From the NCBI GenBank assembly GCA_963740205.1, contig CAVUDD010000005.1, positions 62,001-126,000 on the forward strand: a DNA stretch of 64,000 nucleotides, in the 5' to 3' direction. Below, in pieces: positions 46,883 through 56,707 of this stretch. Position 1 is the first letter of the stretch. Every line of letters begins with the position of its first letter. The position numbers and the translations under genes are program-made. The notes under the pieces are model-generated. The model was given only the letters and a program-made list of their open reading frames with translations. It made no database searches and had not been told where the DNA came from. Source of the stretch: UBA2137 sp963740205 (GTDB lineage: Bacteria > Pseudomonadota > Alphaproteobacteria > Micavibrionales > Micavibrionaceae).

Positions 46883-47571
46883 TTTTTTTTCGTATAAATT
46901 TTATAAATCTCACTTGGGTCTTTACCACTAAAATAGTGAGTCAGGCATTTGGCATTGGTAATTATCCTTTTTATGTACCCGTTTTTGTAACGCTCGTTTG
47001 AAGTTACAGCCTGCGCGCATAATCGTCTTAATCTTTTTCGACCCAATTTACGTACAAAATCAACGTCCTCCATTAAGGGATAATCAGCACGGAAACCACC
47101 AAGTCGTTCATACAGATTTTTATGAATAAGAAGTCCTTGGTCACCATAAGGTAGAGCCAGAAAAATATTTCTTAAACCAACCAGTTTTTCGAGAAGGTAG
47201 GCTTTCCAGCTACCCCCATCTTGTTTAAAGCGAAAATACGCCGCTTTGCAATTTTCGTTTTCTTTTTTTATGAAATTTGAGAGTTCAGTCTCCCAATCAC
47301 CTTTCAAGTATGTATCAACGTGAAGAAATAATAACCATCCAGATTTAACTTGCTCCGCACCTTCCGCTAGAGCAGCCCCGCGCCCACCTTCTGGCGCCTT
47401 TATAATTTGAATGTTGGAATATTGTTTTTCTAAACGGATAAAATCGTTATTTTTAGACTTTGAAACAATAACAAATCGCACCGTATCTATTAAATTTTGA
47501 GAATTAAAATCTTGAATTGTCTTTTCAAGATAAGGATGAAAATGGAGGGCTGGAATAATAATAGTCAGCAT
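46879..47571 (-). CDS. Family 2 glycosyltransferase, TIGR04283 type
   Basis: GT-A fold transferase: TIIIPALHFHPYLEKTI at the start, EGGRGAALAEGAEQVKSGWLL and LHVDTYL (DxD-like metal motif) in the middle, then PYGDQGLLIHKNLYERLGGF, typical of 'transferase 2' proteins found with DUF2064 partners. Length 230 residues. Overlaps the phosphorylase gene by four bases tail to tail, and starts two bases after the upstream gene ends. Confidence 0.87.
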   Translation of the reverse strand: MLTIIIPALHFHPYLEKTIQDFNSQNLIDTVRFVIVSKSKNNDFIRLEKQYSNIQIIKAPEGGRGAALAEGAEQVKSGWLLFLHVDTYLKGDWETELSNFIKKENENCKAAYFRFKQDGGSWKAYLLEKLVGLRNIFLALPYGDQGLLIHKNLYERLGGFRADYPLMEDVDFVRKLGRKRLRRLCAQAVTSNERYKNGYIKRIITNAKCLTHYFSGKDPSEIYKIYTKKN

Positions 47572-47573
47572 TA

Positions 47574-48581
47574 TTAAACAACTTCAGGTAAAGGTAACTC
47601 AGAGCGTGCCTTCATAATTTGGCTAGGCGTTCTTCTTTCAATTTGACGCTCATCAGAAACCTTTACATACATTCCTATATTTCCATTTCTCATCACGCTA
47701 CTTCTAACAACACCCATGATTGAGTGTCTCCCTGCTTCTCTAAAAGTATCTCCAAGAAATTTATTCCTCGTTAAGTCCAAATCTATATGTGGGATTATAA
47801 ATCGTGGCCCATCTTCTAAACGATCCAAAAATATTGCCTTACATGAAACAGTTGGAAATTTATCCTTGGAAGAAATAATGCTTTTTTCAGTGGACAGCTC
47901 TACCATCCTAGGCAATCCACTGTTCCTTTGGGGTTCGCTGTTAAGCTGTTTTAAAAATCTTTGAAAACGCTTACTACCAAGGCCTTCTTTGTTTGCATCC
48001 TCCCTGAGAATAAAATCACGAAAAGGTATTACTCTATGTCCAGCCACAAGGTAAGATTTTGAGAGACGATCAAGGTCAGCTTTCTCCATTAAATCCAGAA
48101 GGTCTGAAATACTGCTCGCACTTACAGTTTCCATTTGTTGAAATTTATCTGCATTTATACCATGAGGAAGCATATTTTCTTGTGCACGCCACTTACGTCC
48201 CTCGCGAGAATAAAGAGTTCGTGAATTAAACTCGCCCGTTGGGTTGGGTATATTTAAATGTACACGTAACCCACTATTAACATCATAAAAATGTCTTTCA
48301 TTACCCTCGTTTGGATTAGGTCTTGAGCAAGTATGTTTCTGTCCTGGGTTTAATGCGAAATGTTCTGGTCGGGGACTATAGTAAGAACTACCAACAAGGC
48401 CAGACGATTGTGAAACATAATGAACCTTGGCATCACAGCAATCACAAATTAATTTACCTTTATGTTTTTCTTCACGATATTCAACAGAACCGTACGCGTC
48501 ATACCTTGCATTAGGGAGCCTGATGAAAGTACGACTTCCATCTTCGTTTACCACTTTAGCTCTACTTAATGTAATTGCCAT
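47574..48581 (-). CDS. Unknown protein with N-terminal zinc-binding cluster
   Basis: 335 residues, no signal peptide. Near residues 42-90 a likely zinc site is formed by CDCC, His and KHTC (LICDCCDAKVHYV; HFALNPGQKHTCSR). The rest is beta-rich with basic patches (RTLYSREGRKWRAQ, RFQRFLKQL), compatible with nucleic-acid binding. No family recognised. It sits 48 bases downstream of sucA on the same strand. Confidence 0.68.
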   Translation of the reverse strand: MAITLSRAKVVNEDGSRTFIRLPNARYDAYGSVEYREEKHKGKLICDCCDAKVHYVSQSSGLVGSSYYSPRPEHFALNPGQKHTCSRPNPNEGNERHFYDVNSGLRVHLNIPNPTGEFNSRTLYSREGRKWRAQENMLPHGINADKFQQMETVSASSISDLLDLMEKADLDRLSKSYLVAGHRVIPFRDFILREDANKEGLGSKRFQRFLKQLNSEPQRNSGLPRMVELSTEKSIISSKDKFPTVSCKAIFLDRLEDGPRFIIPHIDLDLTRNKFLGDTFREAGRHSIMGVVRSSVMRNGNIGMYVKVSDERQIERRTPSQIMKARSELPLPEVV

Positions 48582-48629
48582 GACATTTTCCCTTCGCGTT
48601 AGGATTTATGTCAAATATTGTTGTAAAAA

Positions 48630-51539
48630 TCAAGCTTTTTTGAGTTTCAACGCATCCGCAACTAATTCTGCTTGCTCTCTCTGATGAACTTTCAGTAATC
48701 CTGTAGCGGGAGCGGCCGCTGAAATGCGCCCAACATATTGTGGACGATCGTTTTTCAATTTCGCTTCCTTAAGAACACTCTCAATCAATGGCTCGACAAA
48801 GAACCAGTACCCCTGATTCTTTGGCTCTTCCTGACACCAAATAAATTCAGCATTTTTATATTGCTTAAGCTCCTCGACAAGCTCCTTGTGCGCAAACGGA
48901 TAGAGCTGCTCTAGGCGCAAAAGCATAATATCATCAATGCCCTCTTCTTCGCGCTTTTCGAATAAATCATAGTAAACCTTACCTGTGCAAAGAACCACAC
49001 GCTTGATTTTATCGGACTTCTTAAGCTCATCCTTTTTATCATCCCAAAGGAAACGATGGAATGTTGAATTACCTGTCATCATGTCTGCAGGTGACACAGC
49101 AAGCTTATGTCGCAATAATGATTTCGGTGTCATGATAATAAGAGGCTTTCTAAAGTCTCTATGCATTTGACGACGCAAAGCATGAAAATAGTTTGCTGGA
49201 GTTGTCAAATTACAGATCTGCATGTTGTCTTCGGCACAAAGCTGTAAGAAGCGCTCTGGTCTTGCCGATGAATGCTCAGGCCCTTGCCCCTCATAACCAT
49301 GGGGTAATAACATTGTAAGGCCCGACATACGCAACCATTTGGTTTCACCCGAGGCAATAAACTGATCAATAATGACCTGTGCGCCGTTCACAAAGTCACC
49401 AAATTGTGCTTCCCAACACACAAGCGTTTTTGGATCAGCCAGCGAATAGCCATATTCAAACCCAAGAACTGCGAATTCAGATAATGGGCTGTCATGCACC
49501 TCAAAACGACCTTGGTCTTTTGAAATATGCTGTAGAGGAATATATTTTTCCTCTGTTTTTTGATCATATAAAATCGCATGGCGCTGTGAGAATGTCCCAC
49601 GACCAACATCCTGCCCAGAAACGCGCACAGCGTAACCCTCATCAACCAATGTTCCAAAGGCCGCCGCCTCAGCAGTTGCCCAATCGAAGCCCTCGCCCGT
49701 CTTGAACATTTCGGCCTTGGCTTTTAATTGGCGTGTGATTTTAGAGTTTTCTTCAAAGTCATCAGGAGTCTGGCTCAAGATTTTTCCTACGCGCTCAAAC
49801 ACATCCTTATCGGCAGATGTTTGACCACGGCGTGCATCATCAGGTGCAACTGTGAAACCTGCCCATTCTCCTTCAAGCCAATCGGCTTTATTAGGCTTAT
49901 AGCTTTTGGTTGCGTCAAAGGCATCTTCTAGAAAGCTTTTGAATTCCTCAACCATTTGGTCAGGCTCATCTGATTTCATGATGCCTTCACCAATTAGTGC
50001 TTTGGCATATTGAGAGCGCACAGTTTCGTGTGTTTTAATTTTTTCGTACATAATCGGTTGTGTGAAAGCCGGCTCATCACCTTCGTTATGCCCATAACGG
50101 CGATAGCAAACCATATCAATAACAACATCTTTTTTGAATTCTTGGCGAAATTCAGTAGCAATACGTGCCACATGTACAACTGCCTCTGGATCGTCGCCGT
50201 TCACATGGAAAATTGGTGCAGCTAACATTTTGGCAACATCAGTTGGATATGGACCCGAGCGTCCATATTTAGGCATGGTTGTAAAACCAATCTGGTTATT
50301 AATTACAATATGAATTGTTCCACCTACACGGTAACCAGGCAACTCGGAAATCATTAGCGTCTCAGGCACAACGCCCTGTCCTGCGAATGCCGCATCACCG
50401 TGCAAAAGAAGTGGAAGTACTTTTTCAGCCTCATAATCTTTTTTCAAAACTTGCTTGGCTCGCACTTTCCCGACGACAACAGGATCAACGCATTCAAGAT
50501 GTGATGGATTAGCCGTAAGGGATAGGTGGATCATATTGCCATCGAAATCACGATCGGATGATGTACCCATATGGTATTTAACATCCCCTGAACCCTGTAC
50601 ACTCTCTGGTGTTGAGGGTTGCCCCTGAAACTCGGCAAATAAGGCTGTGAAAGGCTTACCCATTACATTAGTGAGAACATTCAAACGGCCACGGTGTGCC
50701 ATACCAAGTACGATTTCTTGTAAGCCCAATTGCCCACCACGCTTCATGATTTGCTCAATTGCAGGAATAAGGGACTCACCGCCATCAAGACCAAAGCGTT
50801 TTGTACCTGTATATTTGGTGTTCAGAAAACTTTCCAAACCTTCGGCAGCAGTTAGTCTTTGCAGTATGGCACGCTTACCATTCTCGGAAAAATCCGTGTG
50901 GTTTTTAGGGGCTTCAATGCGCTTTTGGACCCATGCTTTTTCTTCGGGGTCTGTAAGGTGCAAAAATTCAACACCTATCTTATCGCAATAGGTTGCACGC
51001 AAAGTATCCAAAATTTCACGCAAAGTTGCATATTCGTATCCCAATACACCATTTATAAATATTTTGCGGTCATAATCGCCGTTGGTAAAACCATAGAATT
51101 CAGGCTCAAGTTCGCGATATTCTTTGCCTTCTTTTAAATTCAATGGGTCAAGATGTGCAAGCAAATGTCCACGCATACGATAGGCACGAATAAGCATCAA
51201 AGCGTTAACCGAGTCGGACGCCATTTTCTTCATTTCTTGTTCGGTTGCACCACTCTGGTTTTTATTTGCTGGTTGTGCTGTCATTGCCTCATCAGCGGGC
51301 ATGACGGTTGCAGTATGACCGAAACTACGGCGTGTTCGCTTATTCTCATCTGGTGTCCAACTTGCCCCATTTAATTCACGCAAGAGGTCTGCTTCGTCAT
51401 CTGCCAAAGTATCAAAGAATTCCTTCCAACTGTCATCAACCAGATTTGGGTTAATCAGGAATTGTGCATAAAGATGTGCGATGTATTCGGAGTTAGAAGA
51501 AGAGAGAAAATTTAAACGTTCAGCGTCTTGTGTGCTCAT
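48630..51539 (-). CDS. sucA: 2-oxoglutarate dehydrogenase E1 component
   Basis: Thiamine-diphosphate-dependent decarboxylase that starts the 2-oxoglutarate dehydrogenase reaction of the TCA cycle. Visible: the N-terminal E2-binding segment YIAHLYAQFLINPNLVD, RAYRMRGHLLAHLDPL, GMAHRGRLNVLTN, the ThDP motif around GDAAFAGQGVV ... VINNQIGFTT, and MLLPHGYEGQGPEHSSARPERFLQ. At 969 residues it is full length with no frame breaks over 2.9 kb. Confidence 0.97.
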   Translation of the reverse strand: MSTQDAERLNFLSSSNSEYIAHLYAQFLINPNLVDDSWKEFFDTLADDEADLLRELNGASWTPDENKRTRRSFGHTATVMPADEAMTAQPANKNQSGATEQEMKKMASDSVNALMLIRAYRMRGHLLAHLDPLNLKEGKEYRELEPEFYGFTNGDYDRKIFINGVLGYEYATLREILDTLRATYCDKIGVEFLHLTDPEEKAWVQKRIEAPKNHTDFSENGKRAILQRLTAAEGLESFLNTKYTGTKRFGLDGGESLIPAIEQIMKRGGQLGLQEIVLGMAHRGRLNVLTNVMGKPFTALFAEFQGQPSTPESVQGSGDVKYHMGTSSDRDFDGNMIHLSLTANPSHLECVDPVVVGKVRAKQVLKKDYEAEKVLPLLLHGDAAFAGQGVVPETLMISELPGYRVGGTIHIVINNQIGFTTMPKYGRSGPYPTDVAKMLAAPIFHVNGDDPEAVVHVARIATEFRQEFKKDVVIDMVCYRRYGHNEGDEPAFTQPIMYEKIKTHETVRSQYAKALIGEGIMKSDEPDQMVEEFKSFLEDAFDATKSYKPNKADWLEGEWAGFTVAPDDARRGQTSADKDVFERVGKILSQTPDDFEENSKITRQLKAKAEMFKTGEGFDWATAEAAAFGTLVDEGYAVRVSGQDVGRGTFSQRHAILYDQKTEEKYIPLQHISKDQGRFEVHDSPLSEFAVLGFEYGYSLADPKTLVCWEAQFGDFVNGAQVIIDQFIASGETKWLRMSGLTMLLPHGYEGQGPEHSSARPERFLQLCAEDNMQICNLTTPANYFHALRRQMHRDFRKPLIIMTPKSLLRHKLAVSPADMMTGNSTFHRFLWDDKKDELKKSDKIKRVVLCTGKVYYDLFEKREEEGIDDIMLLRLEQLYPFAHKELVEELKQYKNAEFIWCQEEPKNQGYWFFVEPLIESVLKEAKLKNDRPQYVGRISAAAPATGLLKVHQREQAELVADALKLKKA

Positions 51540-51584
51540 TATTAATCCTTGAGAAATGGCAGTTTTTGTTATCAGAGACTAGAT

Positions 51585-52117
51585 TTAGACTGTTGCCAGC
51601 GCATTTGCAAGGTCTGTCAATGCGCTGTCCTCGGTTGGTGAGATGTTCATTTCTTCTCTAAGTGACCCGCCTTTTAGGTTTGAAAAAAACGCCCTATTTT
51701 TTCACCCAAACCAACTTGAGCAGCTTCACCAAATTCATTTTCCTCGACGGCGGCCGCGACAGCAGTTGCAACATGCAAGCAAGCCTTTTTATAGGCATTT
51801 AGTTCTTCACCCGACAACCTTGATTTCAAAATTTCTGCAGTACGCACCGCCTCTACTACAGCGTTATCGGATTGCTTTGCCCAGCGCGCATGATTGCTTT
51901 CCTGATTAATTGCCTCGGTAGCCATCGCATTAATTATAGGAATAGCCTTGTATGTCTTTGCTACAGTCTCCAATACATTTATTAAAGTCTGTTCTTCCTC
52001 TGTATCTGCGGCTTCTTCCCCGCTATCATCAATATGCGACATCCAAATACCAATTTTGTAAAAAACTGATACCAACGCTGCTTGTTCATCGGGGACATAA
52101 GCTGATAAAGCACTCAT
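51585..52117 (-). pseudogene. Unknown helical protein, paralogue of its upstream neighbour, C-terminus frameshifted at a T-run
   Basis: Starts MSALSAYVPDEQAALVSVFYKIG at 52117. The frame stops at 51674 after KIGRFFQT, but adding one T to the seven-T run (about 51683-51690) continues as SNLKGGSLREEMNISPTEDSAL to a natural stop at 51585-51587, giving about 177 residues. Shared landmark with the next gene upstream: YKIGIWMSHIDDSGEEAADTEEE. All-helical by eye. Function unknown. Confidence 0.65.
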
Positions 52118-52686
52118 TTTGGTATTACCTCTTTTGCTATGGGTTTACCAAGCGCCGCTGCAAGAATTTGCAAACTTGCCCATTCTTTTTTCGAGACATT
52201 ACTATATTCAGCATAGGGGCTAATTTCGATAGGTCTGGCACTTAATCTCTCGCGAATTAGGCGGCCGAATTTTGACAGTTTATCCTTGAGTGACATCACT
52301 GGCTCACTTTCACGATAGGCAAGGGCTACAGAAAAACCAATTTCAATCAGATTATCGACAAACGCGCTTGTTTCAGCATCTCCTATTGTCATTCTGAGAT
52401 AATTAAGAGTCTCTGCGCATTCTTCTGGGACTTTATTTAAGTTTGTTTTCCAAACATCCCATTCATGGCGTTGCTTTAGTGTTTGCACCATTAGGCCTTG
52501 TACAAATTCGGATTTACAGAAATCCTCTACATATGCGGTAATCATGTTCTCACATGCATGAAGCTCGCTTTCTTCTGCCGCGTCACCACCGTCAAGATCA
52601 GAAAATGAAATCCACATACCTACACGGTATGGGAGGGCTATAAGACTTTGATGTTTTTCTTGGGGTATATCGGCAAGCGTTGTCAT
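52114..52686 (-). CDS. Unknown helical protein, paralogue of its downstream neighbour
   Basis: 190 residues. The N-terminal third, YRVGMWISFSDLDGGDAAEESE, aligns with YKIGIWMSHIDDSGEEAADTEEE of the following gene, which it overlaps by four bases (ATGA), so the pair is a coupled tandem duplication. Central helices and a conserved-looking DNLIEIGFSVALAYRESEPV follow. No known family; a TerB-like helical fold is conceivable but not shown. Confidence 0.68.
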   Translation of the reverse strand: MTTLADIPQEKHQSLIALPYRVGMWISFSDLDGGDAAEESELHACENMITAYVEDFCKSEFVQGLMVQTLKQRHEWDVWKTNLNKVPEECAETLNYLRMTIGDAETSAFVDNLIEIGFSVALAYRESEPVMSLKDKLSKFGRLIRERLSARPIEISPYAEYSNVSKKEWASLQILAAALGKPIAKEVIPK

Positions 52687-52732
52687 GAGAAAACTATATC
52701 AGTCGACCCATTACCAAGCAATCCAACACGAT

Positions 52733-52772
52733 AAGAAAAAAACGGTATGCCTCGGGGTGAGAGACATACCGC
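52733..52772 (-). terminator. Rho-independent terminator after the 37-residue gene
   Basis: CGGTATG (52743-52749) pairs with CATACCG (52765-52771); on the minus strand the stem is followed by TTTTTTTCTT. It lies between the small gene at 52830-52943 and the gene starting at 52686, so it ends the former's transcript. Confidence 0.8.
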
Positions 52773-52829
52773 TAGTTTTACACCTTGCTTGGGGTAGAAA
52801 TTGATTCTGTTTGTGTACCTATAAACCTT

Positions 52830-52943
52830 TTATAAAAATGATGAGAGAGCCGTAAAAAGCTTTTCTGTGAAGGGGTGATCGGCAAATGTTACCAATCCTG
52901 CGCCAGAACTCATCAAAATTACCTGTATAATATTTTCACTCAT
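52830..52943 (-). CDS. Small 37-residue hydrophobic protein
   Basis: An ATG at 52943 with a strong GAAGAGG ribosome binding site opens 37 codons (MSENIIQVILMSSGAGLV, then TFADHPFTEKLFTALSSFL), followed 58 bases later by an intrinsic terminator. The product could be an amphipathic or short membrane peptide. The remainder of 52687-53161 shows only AT-rich sequence. Evidence is the RBS plus terminator frame; no homology is claimed. Confidence 0.5.
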   Translation of the reverse strand: MSENIIQVILMSSGAGLVTFADHPFTEKLFTALSSFL

Positions 52944-53161
52944 TTGAAACCTCTTCTGTTATAACCACCTACCCTATACCTTGCACGAGTTATGCCAAAT
53001 ATAAATTTCATTAATATCAATAGCTTACTGTTAATGTTGGATGGATTTGGGGTGTAAAAATTGCCTCCAAACCACTCCATAGGCAATATTTTCCATATAA
53101 TGGTTGACTTACTTATGTGAATTTAATAGTTTTCATTAAATTTTTTTGGAGATGGTATTGA

Positions 53162-54766
53162 ATGGAAAAATGGTACGAAGACTACGGCTCTTCTTCATCA
53201 GGGTCAGATGAAGACTACTTTGAGGAAGAAGAAACATCATTAGTTGATTCTGACCCTGAAGAAATTTCTCAAATTCGTACAATTTCATCCTCCTCAATCT
53301 GGGATTTACATGACCGTGAGAGCTATCATGAAATTATTTTACAATCCGATGGCACTTATAAACTCAAGGAAACATTTGTTTCTCAACACGACGACCAAGA
53401 AACCCTTAAAATCGCAATGGAGCACATGACAGAGCAAGACGAATTGTCATTCAAGCGCTCTATTAATTATCTTAGCGAGGAAGAAAAGAGGCGAATTGAA
53501 ATTAAATCCCCCGAATATCATGAAAAGCGTGATGAACTTGGTCAATCACATTGGTCCTATACAGCAGAGGCCTCTGGTAAGTTTCTAGTTGGTTTTGAGA
53601 ATGCATTAATTCTATTGAACGATGATGGATCGGTTCCCGACCATTCCAAATATTCACCAGAGGATTTGGAAAGGGCGAACAAACGATCTGCAAAATCTAA
53701 ACTTCCTCACCTCCCCAAAAAAATAGAAGAGAAACCTCAAGAAATTTCTCTAGCTATAGCTTTCAAGAAAGCTAATTTACTTGAGCGCATAAAGGCATTT
53801 TTTACACGCCAAGCCAAAATGACGAAAGCAGAGTGGCAGTCCCAATTAGAGACAGCCATCAAAGAAGGTGATTATCAACGTTTTTACGATCTATTAGAAA
53901 TGGTAGACCAACATAAAGTCGATGCTTCGGCCTTTAGTGTTTCACACCGCATCAATCAAACGTTGGATGGTTTGGGTAAGAGCAGCGATGTTACACCTTT
54001 CTTAAACATTACCCAAAAACTAGGCCAAGATAGTGTCTATGCGAATATAGTTGCACTCAAGTTAAGTGATATTATCAAGGATGCTAGAAAAAGCCATAAC
54101 GTGAAGCAGTTCTTGAATGTTTTAAGGGTTGCGCACGGGCACCCTGCCTATTTAGAAGTTTTTGCGAGAGAAGACGTTGACGATATGGTTTTTCACAGAG
54201 GAGAGTTAAACCAAGCAGAACGAGTAGAATTGTTATCAATGGTAATGGATATTCCTCCTAATAAAGGGGCAATTATTTGGGATGCGTATTTGAGCTTAAT
54301 CACCAGAGATATTATATGGGAAAAGGACAACACAGACTTTATACCCACATTTGCCAAAGTCATTGACCATTATGAGCGCGCACAAGGATCTTACGGAGCT
54401 ATTGAAGCCGTTTGCATTCTTACAAAAAATTTGATTGAACGTGATTGCTTTGATGACTTGCGCGCCCTTACTGAGGTTAAACGCTTTCCCTCAACTCTAA
54501 GGCCATTTATAGAAAATATGTGTTCTATTAGACCTGATGAAAGGGAAAAAGACACCTATAGAATTGCGCTTGAATATTTTAATGGTTATCAACGCGAAGA
54601 TAGGCTGAATGCCCTTACCCACACAAAATTCCCCTTATCGGCAAAAGATTTCAATACCTTTTGTGAAAACATTGGAAGCAATAACTACAGGCCAGGTGAT
54701 GAGCACTGCTTTTTAGAGAGCTCACAACTGAGCGCTCCTAGGCTAGGTCGTGGGACCGTTTTTTAA
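53162..54766 (+). CDS. Unknown large soluble protein with acidic N-terminus
   Basis: 534 residues with GGAG about 11 bases before the ATG. The first 45 residues are Ser/Asp/Glu-rich low complexity (YGSSSSGSDEDYFEEEE). Later parts are helical, with possible repeat-like helices from about 220 on (WQSQLETAIKEGDYQRFYDLLEMV). No signal peptide or membrane helix and no recognised domain. It is the only plus-strand gene between sucD and sucA and is convergent with sucD by two bases. Confidence 0.7.
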   Translation: MEKWYEDYGSSSSGSDEDYFEEEETSLVDSDPEEISQIRTISSSSIWDLHDRESYHEIILQSDGTYKLKETFVSQHDDQETLKIAMEHMTEQDELSFKRSINYLSEEEKRRIEIKSPEYHEKRDELGQSHWSYTAEASGKFLVGFENALILLNDDGSVPDHSKYSPEDLERANKRSAKSKLPHLPKKIEEKPQEISLAIAFKKANLLERIKAFFTRQAKMTKAEWQSQLETAIKEGDYQRFYDLLEMVDQHKVDASAFSVSHRINQTLDGLGKSSDVTPFLNITQKLGQDSVYANIVALKLSDIIKDARKSHNVKQFLNVLRVAHGHPAYLEVFAREDVDDMVFHRGELNQAERVELLSMVMDIPPNKGAIIWDAYLSLITRDIIWEKDNTDFIPTFAKVIDHYERAQGSYGAIEAVCILTKNLIERDCFDDLRALTEVKRFPSTLRPFIENMCSIRPDEREKDTYRIALEYFNGYQREDRLNALTHTKFPLSAKDFNTFCENIGSNNYRPGDEHCFLESSQLSAPRLGRGTVF

Positions 54767-54768
54767 TC

Positions 54769-55644
54769 TCAAGCAGCCATCGCTTCTTTAACAGCTTCGC
54801 CTAGACCTGCTGGGCTGTCGGCAACTGCAAAACCACATTCACGCATCTTTTTCATCTTGGCAGGAGCCGTGTCATCTAATCCACCGATAATTGCACCAGC
54901 ATGTCCCATGCGTTTACCCGGAGGTGCCGTTGCACCAGCGATAAAGCCAGCGATTGGCTTTTTAGATTTCAAGTCACGGTAATATTCAGCGGCTTCAATC
55001 TCTGCAGTTCCACCGATTTCACCAATCATCAGGATGGCCTCGGTTTCATCATCATCCATAAACATTTTGATACAATCAATGAAGTTTGTGCCGTTTACAG
55101 GGTCGCCACCAATACCAATACAAGTAGATTGACCAAGACCAACCGCACCCGTTTGAGCAACGGCCTCATACGTCAAAGTACCAGATCGAGAAACGATACC
55201 AACCTTACCACGTGTGTGGATGTGGCCAGGCATAATGCCAATTTTGCATTCATCAGGCGTAATAACACCCGGGCAATTTGGCCCGATAAGACGGGAGTTT
55301 GAATTGGCAAGTCCAGCTCTTACGCGCACCATGTCTTGTACAGGAATACCCTCGGTAATACATACAATAAGTTCAATTTCAGCATGTACGGCCTCTAGGA
55401 TTGAGTCTGCAGCAAAGGGTGGAGGAACATAAATCACAGAAGCATTACAGCCAGTCTCAGACTTTGCCTCGGATACAGTATTAAATACAGGTAAATCAAG
55501 GTGTTTCTGTCCACCTTTACCTGGTGTCACGCCCCCAACCATTTTCGTGCCATAAGCAATGGCTTGCTCGGAATGGAATGTTCCTTGTGAACCTGTAAAA
55601 CCTTGGCAAATGACTTTGGTATTTTTATTAACTAGAACTGACAT
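54769..55644 (-). CDS. sucD: Succinyl-CoA synthetase alpha subunit
   Basis: Nucleotide-forming step of the TCA cycle together with SucC. CoA-binding start VICQGFTGSQGTFHSEQAI, GGVTPGKGG, the GPNCPGVITPDECKIGIMPG segment, and phosphohistidine loop GHAGAIIGG (about 244-252) are visible. At 291 residues it is complete. sucC lies upstream on the same strand but is separated from it by three small unknown genes, an unusual arrangement. Confidence 0.97.
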   Translation of the reverse strand: MSVLVNKNTKVICQGFTGSQGTFHSEQAIAYGTKMVGGVTPGKGGQKHLDLPVFNTVSEAKSETGCNASVIYVPPPFAADSILEAVHAEIELIVCITEGIPVQDMVRVRAGLANSNSRLIGPNCPGVITPDECKIGIMPGHIHTRGKVGIVSRSGTLTYEAVAQTGAVGLGQSTCIGIGGDPVNGTNFIDCIKMFMDDDETEAILMIGEIGGTAEIEAAEYYRDLKSKKPIAGFIAGATAPPGKRMGHAGAIIGGLDDTAPAKMKKMRECGFAVADSPAGLGEAVKEAMAA

Positions 55645-55730
55645 ACTGTCTCCGTAAAATTTAAATATCGACAGTATTGTTTTACATTTTTTGTGTGAGC
55701 GCGCAACAATAGGATAGAATTTTTTACGCT

Positions 55731-56171
55731 TTATTCAAAGTCATTAACAGCCCATTGCCTTCCACTAAGCTCCATATTGATGCCGCCATCGCTCGATTTT
55801 ATACGTGACAGACCCATATGTTGCATGCGCTCCATTTGCTCAGCGGTCATGGTAACAAGATCAACAATATTTGCATTTTTAGGGGGTAGAACAACCACTC
55901 TAAACTCACCTCGAGATGAAAGTTCAGATGCTTCTATACCTACAATTTGACCCTTAACAGGTGCATCTGTATCCAAAAGAGTTTTAAACCTCAACATCTC
56001 TCTTTCTGATTTTGGGGCCGCCGCAGCAACAAAACTGAGCTTCATCGTTCTGTTAAGCGGTGTTCCCGAAACAATAATATCCTGTTTATCTGTAATTGCG
56101 ACGCATAGTTTTTCAATATCCAATAAAGATGGCTCCCTTAAAAATCTTACGGTCTGTGGATTTTCTGACAT
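55731..56171 (-). CDS. Unknown protein between sucC and sucD
   Basis: 146 residues, no signal peptide. Begins MSENPQTVRFLREPSLLDIE; a beta-rich middle (GEFRVVVLPPKNANIVDL) and a C-terminal helix with three Met (MTAEQMERMQHMGL). No family recognised. Separated from sucD by 86 bases, so it may not share its promoter. Confidence 0.62.
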   Translation of the reverse strand: MSENPQTVRFLREPSLLDIEKLCVAITDKQDIIVSGTPLNRTMKLSFVAAAAPKSEREMLRFKTLLDTDAPVKGQIVGIEASELSSRGEFRVVVLPPKNANIVDLVTMTAEQMERMQHMGLSRIKSSDGGINMELSGRQWAVNDFE

Positions 56172-56188
56172 GTCGTTTCCTTTTGCCG

Positions 56189-56650
56189 TTAACTATTCTG
56201 AAGTTGAAAAGATCTTTGTTTAACAACATGAAGATCAATATCTCCTGTTTCTAATCTTGTAATTCCAAGATCTAGGGCTATTTCCTGTTTTTCATTTGAA
56301 TGGGCGATGTCTTCTAATGTTCGAGCATCGGCAATACCCGCATCAAGGAGGTATGTAAAGCTACCCAGAGGGTCTAAAGATCTGCGCCAAACTTCAGCAA
56401 GATTTCCACCCAATCCTAAGTGCTCATACAAGGCAAAATGTTGTCTTCTTAAATCTATCCAGCTTAGGGGGAGTGCGTCATTAGAAAATGTAACTTTTAA
56501 GGTCGCAGAGTTTTCGCGCATAAAATTTAAGCGCCCACCTTCATTTAAAATTTGAGTGGCTGCTTGATATTTTTGGACTAACCCTTTTGGAAAATCTTTT
56601 CGACTTCCCGATAAGAATTCATCTTTTTGGCTATATAGATTGGTACGCAT
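56189..56650 (-). CDS. Unknown protein between sucC and sucD
   Basis: 153 residues, basic N-terminus and mostly helical (ALYEHLGLGGNLAEVWRRSLD, then TRLETGDIDLHVVKQR). Lies 17 bases before the 146-residue gene and probably shares a transcript with it. No family, signal peptide or membrane segment recognised. Confidence 0.6.
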   Translation of the reverse strand: MRTNLYSQKDEFLSGSRKDFPKGLVQKYQAATQILNEGGRLNFMRENSATLKVTFSNDALPLSWIDLRRQHFALYEHLGLGGNLAEVWRRSLDPLGSFTYLLDAGIADARTLEDIAHSNEKQEIALDLGITRLETGDIDLHVVKQRSFQLQNS

Positions 56651-56707
56651 AAATCCCTGTAAATAATTTACATCTGGATTAGCAAAAAATTATAAATATG
56701 TAAAGAA

